A stretch of 64,000 nt of DNA, taken from Clytia hemisphaerica. Its lineage: Eukaryota; Cnidaria; Hydrozoa; Leptothecata; Clytiidae. Position numbers and translations under genes: made by a program. The notes under the pieces are model-generated. The model was not told the origin of the DNA. It did not search any database and was given only the letters and a program-made list of their open reading frames with translations. The stretch spans positions 666,085 to 730,084 of the forward strand of contig CACVBU010000250.1 of NCBI GenBank assembly GCA_902728285.1, given 5' to 3'. Positions within the stretch are counted from its first letter, which is position 1. Every line of letters begins with the position of its first letter. Of this stretch, positions 53,218 to 63,162 are shown in pieces.

Positions 53218-54519
53218 TCTCAATCTTTTATTTTTGTCTGTCCATTGACGTAAGCCGACATGCCAGCCACCAGCCAAGCGGCGCAACTGTTCGAGCCGTT
53301 AATTTCTTTCTGACATTTATAGAAACAGCTGAATGAAACGTTCACTCCCCCGAAAAGAATTTCTCCCAAGCGTAAGGCTGTGGTCTTTTTCCCTTCTTTC
53401 CAGCAAAATGAGTCGACCAATATTATATGCCGATGCTTGACATCCACGATAAACCCATTGAAATGGATACCATTACCACTGCATGAAAAGTTGTCTTCTC
53501 TAACGCAAGATATATGACGAAAAGTTAACTTTTCTCTCAATTTTCTTGTTTTGAAATCATTGAATTTTCTTCTGTGCGAAAACAAGTAACAGTGAATCTT
53601 CACTATTTCTCGAAAAGGTTAAATTTTCTAAATATCGACATAATTAACTTTTCGATGTACAAAATGATTACATTTTTAGTCACGAAAAGTACTACTTTTC
53701 TCTGAAGTAAAAATATTAGACTTTCTCCACGCAGTGAAGATTCACTTTTACTTGTTTTCTTGTCCATGGAAATGTTAAATTCAAAATTGAGAAAAGACGA
53801 ACCTTTTTTGTAAAAAAAATAACGAAATTCTTTTAATGAAAGGAAAGATTAACAATTTATTATTTACGCATTTTCGAAAAGATGCAGATGTCTAGACCAG
53901 AAATAACCAACGTTTCGTTATTGGGAATATATATTCTAGCTTAAAAAAATACTTGATCCGCCTCATTTCATTACATTGAAAAGGTAAAAAACTTCTAATA
54001 CGGAAACATTAAATTTCTGGTTACTGTAGCGACAATTAGACACGAGATTAAATTCGATAAGATATTGAAGTATTAAATATTCTTGGATGATTTTCTTCTT
54101 TAAAATTAAAGTCAAAATTAAAAAAATCATATTAATATCTATTTACTCATAATTCTTGTGCTAAAAATCTAAATATGCCTTATTTACATAAAATGACATA
54201 AATTAATAAGATAATGTATGATAATAAATCATGATTTATAATTTTTAAAACAATGGCAATAATTGATGTGGTATAGAAGGAGCTTATAGGGTTGGGGGAT
54301 ATTTCTGACAAAATTTGACATTGTAAAGCATTTTTCGAATTTAAGAAATAAGATTTAGGTTACGGTTCAAGAAATTGTATTCGTATAAAAAATTATGAAC
54401 TAATTAATAAAAGAAGTACAACAATTACTCCTTCAGTTGTATATCGTGCCTCTTTTCCCGATGGTTCTCCGATTCTTCGTTCATTGAAGCATTGAAGATG
54501 TTTCTTTTGTTGTGTTGTC

Positions 54520-54676
54520 GAACAATCATCGTTACTTCTTTTTCTTAATACCATTTATTTCTTGGTCTTCTGATGAGACGATGTTCATTTTGTGATAAGT
54601 TTTCTCCACACGTCTTTGACATTGCACAGAATTGATGTTTCGGCTCCCACCGCCGAGCTCGCGATACGTTTTGCCA
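54520..54676 (-). other. Possible minus-strand exon within the protease intron (weak)
   Basis: TTTTCTCTCTACAG followed by an open stretch VAKRIASSAVGAETSILCN and VKDVWRKLITK then a stop. The acceptor is good but the peptide matches nothing I know and the intronless homologue at 62 kb lacks it. Confidence 0.2.
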
Positions 54677-55398
54677 CTTTCTGTAGAGAGAAAATGATAA
54701 AAATTATACTCTACTTTTTAAACAGGATTATCAAACAGATTAATTGTCTATTTATTTCTATTGAAAATTGAATTGAACTTTAAATTGAAAATAACTAGTA
54801 AAAATCCAAAATGACTTGAAGATTACAAAAAAACATAATAGCAAGAAAGAAATTACGCGTTTTAGACAGGTTATTTCAAAAATAACTTGAACGAGTGAGT
54901 ACTTACATGATCATTGCATGGCCTCTTTAGCATTATTGACGCATATTCATCGCCAAGTCTTTACTTGTTTCACTGTAAAGTTCGTGTGAAAGCATATTAC
55001 AAGATTTCGTGAAAAATCAAATTTCTTTCCCTCTTTTAATTTCTGCCAATTAAAACTCTTTATCAACATTTTTCTATAAGAGACTTAATTGGACTGCAAT
55101 TGAAAATATCGTAATTTCTCCACAATTATAAATGTGTTAACACAGGGTCCCAAAGGGAATGGTGTTGTTCAGTTCAAACAGTTAATTGTAATTTTTTGAT
55201 GAAACCGCCTAACAAATTTTTCAGCCTTTGAAATATCGCCAAAAAAGAGAAACTACGAATCGTTCTTTTCTTCCATCAAGTCAAAGCATTCGAGTTTAAT
55301 TTTAACAAGTTTAATTAATTGAACTGTTTTCAGGAGCTCTTCGTACACACCACTGCCCCAAGTTTACGAAAATTAGTTAACGCAAAAACTTAATACTA

Positions 55399-55630
55399 CA
55401 CGTTTTTTTATAAGAACAAACTATATAAGAACATAAGGCTTAAAAGGCCAAAATGTTAAGAACAAGTTAAGAATATTTCAAGGCTTTGGGAACTCAAAAA
55501 CACCCGATTTCTTAGGAAAATGGCCATAAATACTCACACAATGGGGGAGGGGGGATAAGAACATGTTAAGCACACTTTTTAGGCTTGTTTCCGAAGGCAA
55601 AAGTTTTGGATGTTCTTATAAAAAAACGTG
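55399..55630. mobile_element. 232-bp MITE, CACGTTTTTTTATAAGAAC ends, TA target duplication (copy 2)
   Basis: Same family and orientation as 42394-42600; flanked by TA (55397-55398, 55631-55632). Longer by an insertion around GGGGGAGGGGGGATAAG. Confidence 0.85.
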
Positions 55631-56637
55631 TAATCATGAAATATCAAAATCAAATAAAGTGTTTTCTTTTTATATACATTCCTGATTCGTTCTGTATGTA
55701 AAACTCGTCAAACTCACTGACCATAAAAATTATTTTTGGCTGATTTGCAAAATATCTAATACATCCAAAAATTTTATGCTATCTATAATGTAAAATACAG
55801 GCTTAAATGCAACCTACTAGCCGTAAGCAAAGCGTCACAAACACTGCGAGGCCCAAAACAGTGAATCGCTATACATTCAAAAAACTCAAACGAAACAAAG
55901 GCAGCTGTCGAAGGATTATACTATTTTCATTTTATGAAAGAATGCCTCAAATAAATTGTTCTTCTTTCCTTCTACAAAACACCCTTTGCATTTGATTCAA
56001 ATATATAAGGAGTAGAAATTGCCTCGCATTACATTTGTCAACTATAATGAAGTAAATCGAGATTAAGACTTAAATAAAAGATCTTTGAAAGATTTTGAAA
56101 AGTTTTGCAAGTTTTACAAAAACACAAAATTTTAAAAATAATCTCAAAATGGAATGAAATGAAAGCTATAAAGTCATGTATAATGAATTTGAAGAAGATT
56201 AATTTGAGCATATCCAGTTTCCAGCCCTTAAAACAAAAATCGTTTCTAAACATCTCCAATTAGTCTAGTTGTAGAAAATCTGGTGAAGATATTAAAGCAC
56301 AAAGCTTCAAAGCCAAGAAAGGGAGGATTTGTAAACCTTTTTTAGTAGATTGACAAAATGTATAGAAAATGTTTTACACTTTTAAACTAACACGAGTACA
56401 CGTATCGATGAATAGATTTTACCGGTATTTTTGTAAAGATTAAAAATTTCCAAAAATAAATTCAGGCGAATTTTCAGCTAAAACTTTTGTTAATATGTTA
56501 ATAATGAATTAATGAGTTAATAATTTTATGTTAATGCGTATAAAATCGAAAAAACAATTTTGCATACACTTCATTAAAATCAATAAGTAATTGAAGAGGG
56601 AATCTTCATACACAACTATTTACTCAACTCCATTGAG

Positions 56638-56914
56638 ACACCCCTGTGTCAAGACCCGCCGCAGTTGGATAAACAATTCTTTCAAAATCCCAATGGGGAT
56701 AGAATTTATATACTTTTTGAGTTCAAAAATATAATGGAACGGTTTTGAACGCAATTTCTTAAATATAATTTTTATATGGGGATGAATTCAAAATCAATTT
56801 CCCAGTGGAGCTGAAAATGATAGGGTATTTTTCATCAGAGGATGAAATTTTTGCTAAATTTTCCAGTGGGTTGTGGTTCCATGTGGGAAAAAGGGGGCTG
56901 TGAGACAGGGATGT
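56638..56914. mobile_element. 277-bp MITE of the ACACCCCTGTC family, copy 1
   Basis: Left ACACCCCTGTGTCAAGACCC and right inverse of ACATCCCTGTCTCACAGCCC. The interior has GTGGGGAT-type words shared with 61376-61659. A third left end (CACCCCTGTCACAG) is at 57117, its right end uncertain near 57353. Confidence 0.6.
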
Positions 56915-58160
56915 ATTGAGTTTCTTTAAAAGTAGGGATACAAATTTTACAAAAGATTTGCCTACAAATGATGCAAATAATGCTGAGGTTGCGCGAAGTG
57001 TGGTTGCACGAAGTGTGGTTTGCACATTCAACAGTTGTTGATCTGACTATATTGTCTAAAAGAAAAATCTAGAATTTGAAAAATCTGTATATCATAGAGT
57101 ACAAAGAGAGCTAATTACACCCCTGTCACAGTGTTACAGCCCCGGTGGAGCTTCTCCCACTATGGGGATAAAAGTTTATACAGTGCAATTTCTAAGCGGA
57201 GACGAAACAAAGTAAAAGATGTAGGACTTTTCTTTCTCCTTTCGCCTTAAAACTTCTAATTCTAAGGTGCAAAAAAGAAAAACGGGAGCTAGTTTGGCCA
57301 ACAGAGGACACCTCTTCTTTTTCCTGTCATCGCGCTAAAAGGCACAGGGGTCATTGGACAATATAATATTTTTTTAATTAAAAAATGATCTTGTCAATCA
57401 AGAGATCAATCCTAAAGAACACATTCTCATCTTGCTCCCATAAAATTGAAATATTTATTTTAATTTTGCCAAATCAGTTGCAAGAAAATCTGCTCCTTAC
57501 TTTTATCCCGACGTAGAGATTATAATGTTCTTTAAAAACGAAATTATTACCTTTTTTTATTGTATTTGATGATTGTATTTTCGATAAATTCGGCATGAAA
57601 ATTTGATATTTTCATGAAAAATATTTTCGTTTAAATTTCAAGACGAAAATTTTACATTTTCTTGAAATGCAAACGAAGAAAAGATAGTCAATCTGGAAAC
57701 ATGAAATATTTCCTTTTTAATGAAAAACGACAAAAGAAATTATCCACCTTTTCGAAGCAAGAAAAATTTAAAGATTATCTTTTTTCAAGAACTTAAAGAA
57801 AAAGAATCTTTTCTTAAAACTGTAAGGAAAAATCGATATTTCCGCAATCGTACGTTCGAAAACATTAAGTTTTCAAGGACAAGAAATTGGAAAGACATAT
57901 ATTTCATGCAGTGTACACATTGGTATCAAAACTGTGTCTCGATTTCGATGATTGCTGGCGAAATATACCTCTCGTAAAATGGCAGAAAACAGGGATAGAC
58001 CCAAGTGTCTTTAGAACTAACCTTGTTCAACAAGTGATCTATTGCTAAAGTATCCAGCGTCATATGCTTTCACGGCACAAGTCCAACTCACGTTTGACAC
58101 GATTAACCACATTTTCACTGTTTGATAGTGCTTCAGTATCGAACGGGATTACTTCAACAT

Positions 58161-59523
58161 CTAAAAAGGGAAATAGAGGTGGAAATGAAGAAGTAAAAGT
58201 TGTTCTGACGCTATAGTTGTTTTATACAGAGTGATATGTTTTCCTAAAACGAATTTGCAAAGGTGAATCAATTAAGCATAATTGTAATAAAATAATTCGA
58301 TGTATGAATCCGAAAACTTACCATTTTCTAATGAATCCTGATAAGACTGCATTTTGAAGAGGTTTGATTTGAGTGTAAAACGATGACTTGAAAGACGGTC
58401 TGGTTTCACAAATAATGAAAACGTTAATGAGAGAAACATGTTTTTATTTTTGCTTAATATCGGTCAAGATATGTGTAAAAATTATGAGTCGTGTTCTTTC
58501 TGAATGATGTAAAGTCAAAGATCGCATCCACAAAATAAGAAGAGCAGGCGGAGCCTTTATCATGCAACTGATTTTAAGAAACTCGATGTGCCAGTTTGAT
58601 ACGAAATTAGAGCACATGCACAAAGTTAGTGCACGAGTTTATGCATTCTGCATCCCTTAAATTTCTTCTTTTGCATTTGAGAGTTTGACTCTGTCGGAGA
58701 CAGTATTAGATTTCCCGCTGATTTTACTAGTTTGCAGTAAACTGACGTTCATCATTATGGCTTCTTTTTCAATCGCTAATTTATTGAAAGACGAGGGTAG
58801 GATTTTCAAATTACCTAATTAATATTAATTGCTTCAATTGTCATTATTATTACTGCAATTATTATGTCTGTGACATGGGGAATGCTTTGAAATGTTTTTC
58901 CCTATTTAATCATTTTTCCAATATTTACTCTTCTATTGATAAATAGATTATTTATCTATTGATACTAGTAAATAGTGAACGTAAAAGTCAATGTATATTT
59001 GTGTCAAAAATTATAGGTGAACATAAAAAACACAGGGAATGTATGCGACGTTTCGACGGTTGTCTTTATCAAGTTAAATGTAAGCGTAGAAAAATGGATG
59101 TTATATACAATAATTTGGCTGAAAGTATGTCTATCTATGGAATAAAAATTAATTACAAAGAAGTTAAACTATGCATATGGGATTAAAAGGAAAGAAAATG
59201 TTAAAAAGATTAATTTTGTACACGTTTAAAAAGATTGTAAAATGTGAAAATAAATTATTAGATAAATAAAGACAATGTCGTAAAGGGAGTAAATGTAGTA
59301 CATAGCTAAACTATACACAATGACCTAATTGCTCATAACATTTAAAAATTAACAAACCTATTTTCTCCAACTAAAACAAAGACCAATAGGAAAAATAAAA
59401 CACATAAAATAAGATACTATAACAATTACACGAATCCTAAGGGTATTACACTAGCATTAAAATGTCTAGCTAATAATGGGCCCTTACTCACCAGGCTTTC
59501 ATGACCCATCAAATATAAGTTAA
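58161..59523. other. Mostly non-coding interval
   Basis: 58161-58750 would be upstream of the minus-strand protease relic; a diverged exon may exist near 58330 but is not demonstrable. 58757-58796 may be a small plus-strand exon (separate entry). The remainder to 59523 is AT-rich without recognised genes. Confidence 0.4.
58757..58796 (+). CDS. Possible first exon with an eh1-like motif (partial)
   Basis: ATGGCTTCTTTTTCAATCGC encodes MASFSIANLLKDE followed by G|GTAGGA, a plausible 5' splice site. FSIANLL resembles the eh1 Groucho-binding motif found near the N-terminus of many homeobox proteins. No second exon was found within the next kilobases; the 59.0-kb frame (SERKSQCIFVSKIIGEHKKH) has no known domain. 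Thirteen residues are too few for a firm call. Confidence 0.25.
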
Positions 59524-60199
59524 CTATTTGCAAGAAGGACTCAAGTATGTCCAAAAAAAAGGAAAATAGCAACTTATGCAAAATAAAAACAAACGAAATA
59601 TATAAATTAAGAAAAGAAAAAGAGAGCGAATGATAAAATATTCTAACGGCACATCTCGATCATTAAGACCATCGGGAGAAAAAGATTTAAGTTTATATTG
59701 CCAAAAAGACTCCCTGCGGCGGACTGATGGAAGATCTGGGGCTTGGTCGATTAATGTAACTTCCCACTCTTCCATGCCGTGATGATCCTCATGTTCGAAA
59801 TGTGCATGAAAGGAGGCTTGCGTAACAATAGAACCCGCTTTGTGTTTCCTATGGCAGCACTTGTAGTTATTAAACCTAGCTCGAAAAGGAGTAGTAGCAC
59901 TGCCAACGTATTGCATACGACACGTTTTACAGGTGAAAAGGTACACAACACACTTGGAATTACAATTCAGGTCGTTCTGATCTTATATTCTTTGCCAGCC
60001 TTGTCCGAAAATGAATCAGTCTCTTTGATATAGGGACAGAAACCGCAACGTTTTCCTTTACATTACCCTCAATTTTGATGGGCAACTTAGCACAAACCAA
60101 AAGATCTTTCAGACTTTTGCCCGCTTAAAACCAACAACTGGGATGTTTTGGAAAAGTTTGCGGTGCTCATCATCGGGCGTTAGCAAAATATGAACGATT
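59524..60199 (-). pseudogene. Penelope linker and GIY-YIG endonuclease
   Basis: After the intron: LLTPDDEHRKLFQNIPVVGF, a one-base loss near 60115, then LKDLLVCAKLP. The endonuclease domain reads VYLFTCKTCRMQYVGSAT (Y..VG of GIY-YIG), FRARFNNYKCCHRKH and FEHEDHHGMEEWEVTLID, RRRESFWQYKLKSFSPDGLN (catalytic Glu in RESFW). It nicks DNA for target-primed reverse transcription. A hydrophobic tail before the stop at 59524 is probably 3' read-out. Confidence 0.8.
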
Positions 60200-60631
60200 C
60201 TAAAATATTTGTTGAGAAATTTTCAAAATTTTTAGATGACGTCATTTACTGTCAGTAAAAACTAAAATACGTCAAATAATGATGACGTCATCAAAAAATT
60301 TCGAATTTCTTACATGCATTATTTCAAAATCAACAATCAACGTCTCCAGTCGAAATTTGGTGCTAATTGTAGTAATAGAATAGAAATTATCGCTGTTTTA
60401 AAAAACGACGTCATTTAACTTGTCTTTTTGACGTGTTTTTTCGACGTATTCCCTAACGTCAAAATCAGTTTTTGGCCGATATCTTGAGATTGGCTTAATT
60501 TAAATTTTCGGCCCAGCACAATCCGAAATCCTCTCGTTAATACGCTTCTTTTGAGCTATATACGAGAGTTAAGGAACAATGGGAAGCGGTGGAAAAATCG
60601 GGAAATAGGTTTTGGACTTTCCTTAACTCAC
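60200..60631 (-). other. Predicted intron inside the Penelope-like element (432 bp)
   Basis: Donor CTCAG|GTGAGT at 60632/60631 and acceptor ATATTTTAG|A at 60200/60199. The RT frame and the downstream linker (IVHILLTPDDEHRKLFQNIP) join in phase 2. The interval itself has stops in all frames and contains TGACGTCAT repeats (60230-60290). Confidence 0.6.
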
Positions 60632-61320
60632 CTGAGTGGTACCGAGCGTTTAGAATGATACACATGACAGGAAGAAGCGTGAAGATATTGGTGCGTATCA
60701 GTTGACTTTATGTAGAGATCGGTTATAAGGCTATCCCCATGACGAATAACTTTAACATCCAGGAATTCAACTGAGTCTCGGGAATAATTAGCAGTGAACT
60801 TAATGCTAGACTCAGCTTGGTTAAGATGATCTAAGAAAAGCTCCTCCCCATGCTCCCAGATGAAAAAAAACATCATCAATATACCGCTACCATACGAGAG
60901 GCTTTTCCTTGGCACTTTCGAGAAGTTTTTGCTCGTAATCGTCCATGAAAAGAATCGCATATGAAGGCGCCATCTTAGTACCTATTGCAGTCCCCCTCTT
61001 TTGTTTGAAAAATCTACCATCGTGCTCGAAGATATTATTCTTAAGCGCAAGCTCTGTGAGTTCTAAAAGGGTTTCAGAAGAAATAGACTTATCCTCCCGC
61101 CGCTCAAGAGCATTACGGACTGCGGACAAACCTTCGTCATGGGGAATATTAGGGTACAACCCTACAACATCTGCTGTGCATAGAATGGCATCCTTAGGCA
61201 ACTTCACATGATGCAGTTTACAGAGAAAATCATTTGTATCTTTAATAAATGACTTCACCTGCTTTGCAAGGGGTTGGAGGTGATGATCTACAAAGGCTGA
61301 AATATTTTCTGTGATACTAG
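60632..61320 (-). pseudogene. Penelope-like reverse transcriptase
   Basis: Motifs in order: ENISAFVDHHLQPLAKQVKS, LCTADVVGLYPNIPHDEGL (first catalytic Asp), FFKQKRGTAIGTKMAPSYAI, then RYIDDVFF with the catalytic DD, and FLDVKVIRHGDSLITDLYIK, HASSCHVYHSKRS. A TAG stands where a second Trp is expected just before RYIDD (near 60893), and a T8 run after VFF (near 60875) shifts the frame, so the enzyme cannot be made whole. The frame ends at a good 5' splice site (CTCAG|GTGAGT). Confidence 0.8.
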
Positions 61321-61375
61321 AAAATAGATATAGTAATAGATAGACTTGAAACACGTGGACGGTCATCAAACAGTA

Positions 61376-61659
61376 CACCCCTGTCTCAGTGACCCGGTGA
61401 GAGCTTTTTTGCCAGTGGGGATGGAAAATCCCTTCTTGCTTTTAATGGGTAGAGATTTTGAATTATATTGTTTACAACTCAAAAATCCAGTGGGGATTCC
61501 CAAAATTTTAATGCTTTTCTTAGTGAGTGAGGCTGCGAGAGTTCAGTGTAGGTTTTCCAATAGGGATGAAATTTCAGGGCATTTTTCTCACCAGGTACAA
61601 ATTTTCGGCCGATTTTTCCAGTTAGGAGGGGAACCCTGCGGGTCTGTGACACGGGGGTG
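61376..61659. mobile_element. 284-bp MITE of the (A)CACCCCTGTC family, TA target duplication
   Basis: CACCCCTGTCTCAGTGACCC at the left, the inverse of CACCCCCGTGTCACAGACCC at the right, flanked by TA (61374-61375, 61660-61661). It sits just 5' of the truncated Penelope RT. Confidence 0.75.
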
Positions 61660-61739
61660 TAACAATACAATTTCAATCACTATATTATTTTGAGAGTTAT
61701 GCGGCATTCGGCCTAATCCGGAATCGTAGGAAAAACCCC

Positions 61740-62126
61740 ATGATTTATTTTGAAGGAGAGCATACTAAATTACCAGTACTTCGGGACTTAGGAAGTAGAT
61801 TTGCATACAGAATTATAGAATGCTTCAGTTTCAACTCTACTTTGGTTTTTCATCTCAACAATTTAGGTCATGTACCAGATATACCCGATGATACTGAAGC
61901 TCTATCCAATACGACGAAAGTTATCAAACGCGTCAAAAGCGACTTTGACTCTTGCTTCAAAAAGCAAACGATGCTGGACACTTATACAGTAGACAACTTA
62001 TTGCAAAAGCTTTCTTCAGATAGCGTGTTTGTGAAGTCATGTTTGTCACCAACCGATAAGCTTCATCTACCATTTTACGAGAGGTATATTTCGCCAGCAA
62101 TCATCGAAATCGAGACACAGTTTTGA
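61740..62126 (+). pseudogene. Ulp1/MULE element, segment 1: region preceding the protease core
   Basis: The frame reads FEGEHTKLPVLRDLGSRF through IPDDTEALSNTTKVIKRVKS to FYERYISPAIIEIETQF. The last 85 residues are homologous to exon A of the minus-strand relic at 58 kb, here without interruption. It ends at a TGA four bases into the overlap with segment 2; the two are joined by a one-base shift. The true start may lie upstream of 61740. Confidence 0.55.
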
Positions 62127-62581
62127 TACCAATGTGTAATGGTATCCATTTCAATGGGTTTATCGTGGATGTCAAGCATCGGCATATAATATTGGTCGAC
62201 TCATTTTGCTGGAAAGAAGGGAAAACGACCACAGCCTTACGCTTGGGAGAAATTCTTTTCGGAGGAGTGAACGTTTCATTCAGCTGTTTCTATAAAAGTA
62301 AACAACAGTTTGATTCAAACAGCTGCGGTGCTTGGCTTGTTGCTGGCATGTCTGCATACTTTGATGGACAGACAGAAATAGAAGATCGAAAATTTGCAAT
62401 GGTTTGCTCGACCACGCTGAACAGTTACCTTAAGATTGTAAAGAATATGTGTCAGCAGCAGCCCATAATTTTCCTTCGCCGAGCCCTTCACCAAACGTCT
62501 CACCTGTTTTCGCGTCTAAAACTATTGACAAAACCGCTTTGTCCTCGACTCGCTCCTCAGCCGTTGATTCTGAGTCGGTGA
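62123..62581 (+). pseudogene. Ulp1/MULE element, segment 2: Ulp1-like C48 protease core
   Basis: NGIHFNGFIVDVKHRHIILV carries the catalytic His, LVDSFCWKEG the Asp, QQFDSNSCGAWLVAG the oxyanion Gln and nucleophile Cys, spaced as in Ulp1/SENP enzymes. It would remove SUMO- or ubiquitin-like tags. Some plant MULEs carry a Ulp1 domain in the same element as the transposase, the precedent for this arrangement. Recognisable homology ends near 62450; the rest of the frame (RRALHQTSHLFSRL) is out of frame with the next segment. Both exons of the 53-58 kb relic are fused here with no intron. Confidence 0.7.
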
Positions 62582-63162
62582 TTTCGAAAAGTTTGAAATC
62601 TTTTGAAGAAGCCTCGACAAAAATGTTTAGCACTGCTGAATTTTTGATTAAAACATTGAAAGACGAGAAAAAATCTGATTATTATAGCCCTGTGCCACTA
62701 AAAGGTATCAAAACAACATATTTTTACACTACCGATTGTTTGAATCAGTCAAAGTCAAGGGTTTTGGCTGATGACAACGGAGCTTATTTAAAAGCGCGGA
62801 GCAATAGAAGTCTTTATTATTTTGATAATAACAAAGCATACACTGTGCGTTGCCAGGATGAAAGCTACTTCTACAACCTAAGAACTGGCGGAAATAAATT
62901 TTTGAAAGTACCTGTAGAGCCCAGAGATGTGATCGAACTACATCGCTCGTACCGAAAATGCAAGAGTTTTCCGTTAACTCGTATTTTGATCGAGATATCC
63001 AGAGCTATTGGGCCTGCTATTCCATATATTGCCATCTTTTACAAAGCAGATTCAAGTATAGCAGAAGAAGACAAATGTTTACCCCATGGGAATGCCAAAA
63101 GCAACGATGCCCGACCCTATTACAGGACATCTAAAAGCGTTTTAGAAAACGTTACTTATTGA
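62449..63162 (+). pseudogene. Ulp1/MULE element, segment 3: linker and pre-transposase region
   Basis: Joined to segment 2 by a shift near 62450. A Ser/Pro linker (NFPSPSPSPNVSP, SSTRSSAVDSESVIS) is followed by a compact domain with YFYTTDCLNQSKSRVLADDN and FDNNKAYTVRCQDESYFYN, possibly the DNA-binding FLYWCH/WRKY-like part seen in MULE proteins (two Cys, spaced aromatics; unproven). It ends at a TGA (63160-63162) in the same frame as segment 4, where a Trp codon would differ by one base. Confidence 0.5.

Larger units (their letters stand above)
53218..58160 (-). pseudogene. Ulp1-like (C48) cysteine protease gene copy split by a ~4.4-kb intron
   Basis: Exon A is 57919-58160 (minus): after CCTTTTTAG it reads EVIPFDTEALSNSENVVNRV and FYERYISPAIIEIETQ, ending CCAAT|GTGTAC; it has a frameshift near 58080. 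Exon B is 53218-53478, after TTCATGCAG: NGIHFNGFIVDVKHRHIILV (His), VDSFCWKEG (Asp) and SNSCAAWLVAG (nucleophile Cys), with a TGA after QTKIKD. The phases agree. Ulp1-type proteases cut SUMO or similar modifiers. The homologous region at 61.9-62.4 kb has both exons joined without the intron and continues into a MULE-like transposase, which this copy lacks. Exon A's frameshift makes it non-functional. The intron carries MITEs (55399, 56638) and otherwise AT-rich DNA. Confidence 0.65.
59524..61320 (-). mobile_element. Penelope-like element, 5'-truncated and mutated
   Basis: Minus-strand order RT (60632-61320), intron (60200-60631), linker and GIY-YIG endonuclease (59524-60199), the standard Penelope-like layout. 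The first part of the RT is missing; homology begins at ITENISAFVDHH next to a T-rich stretch ending TTTTCTAG, so a further intron there is possible. Defects: a stop in the RT just before YIDD, a T-run shift right after it, and an A-run shift near 60115. Confidence 0.8.

Noticed and set aside
55807..55995. Basic 62-codon plus frame
   Set aside because: No recognisable domain, splice signals or homologue in the window; probably chance.
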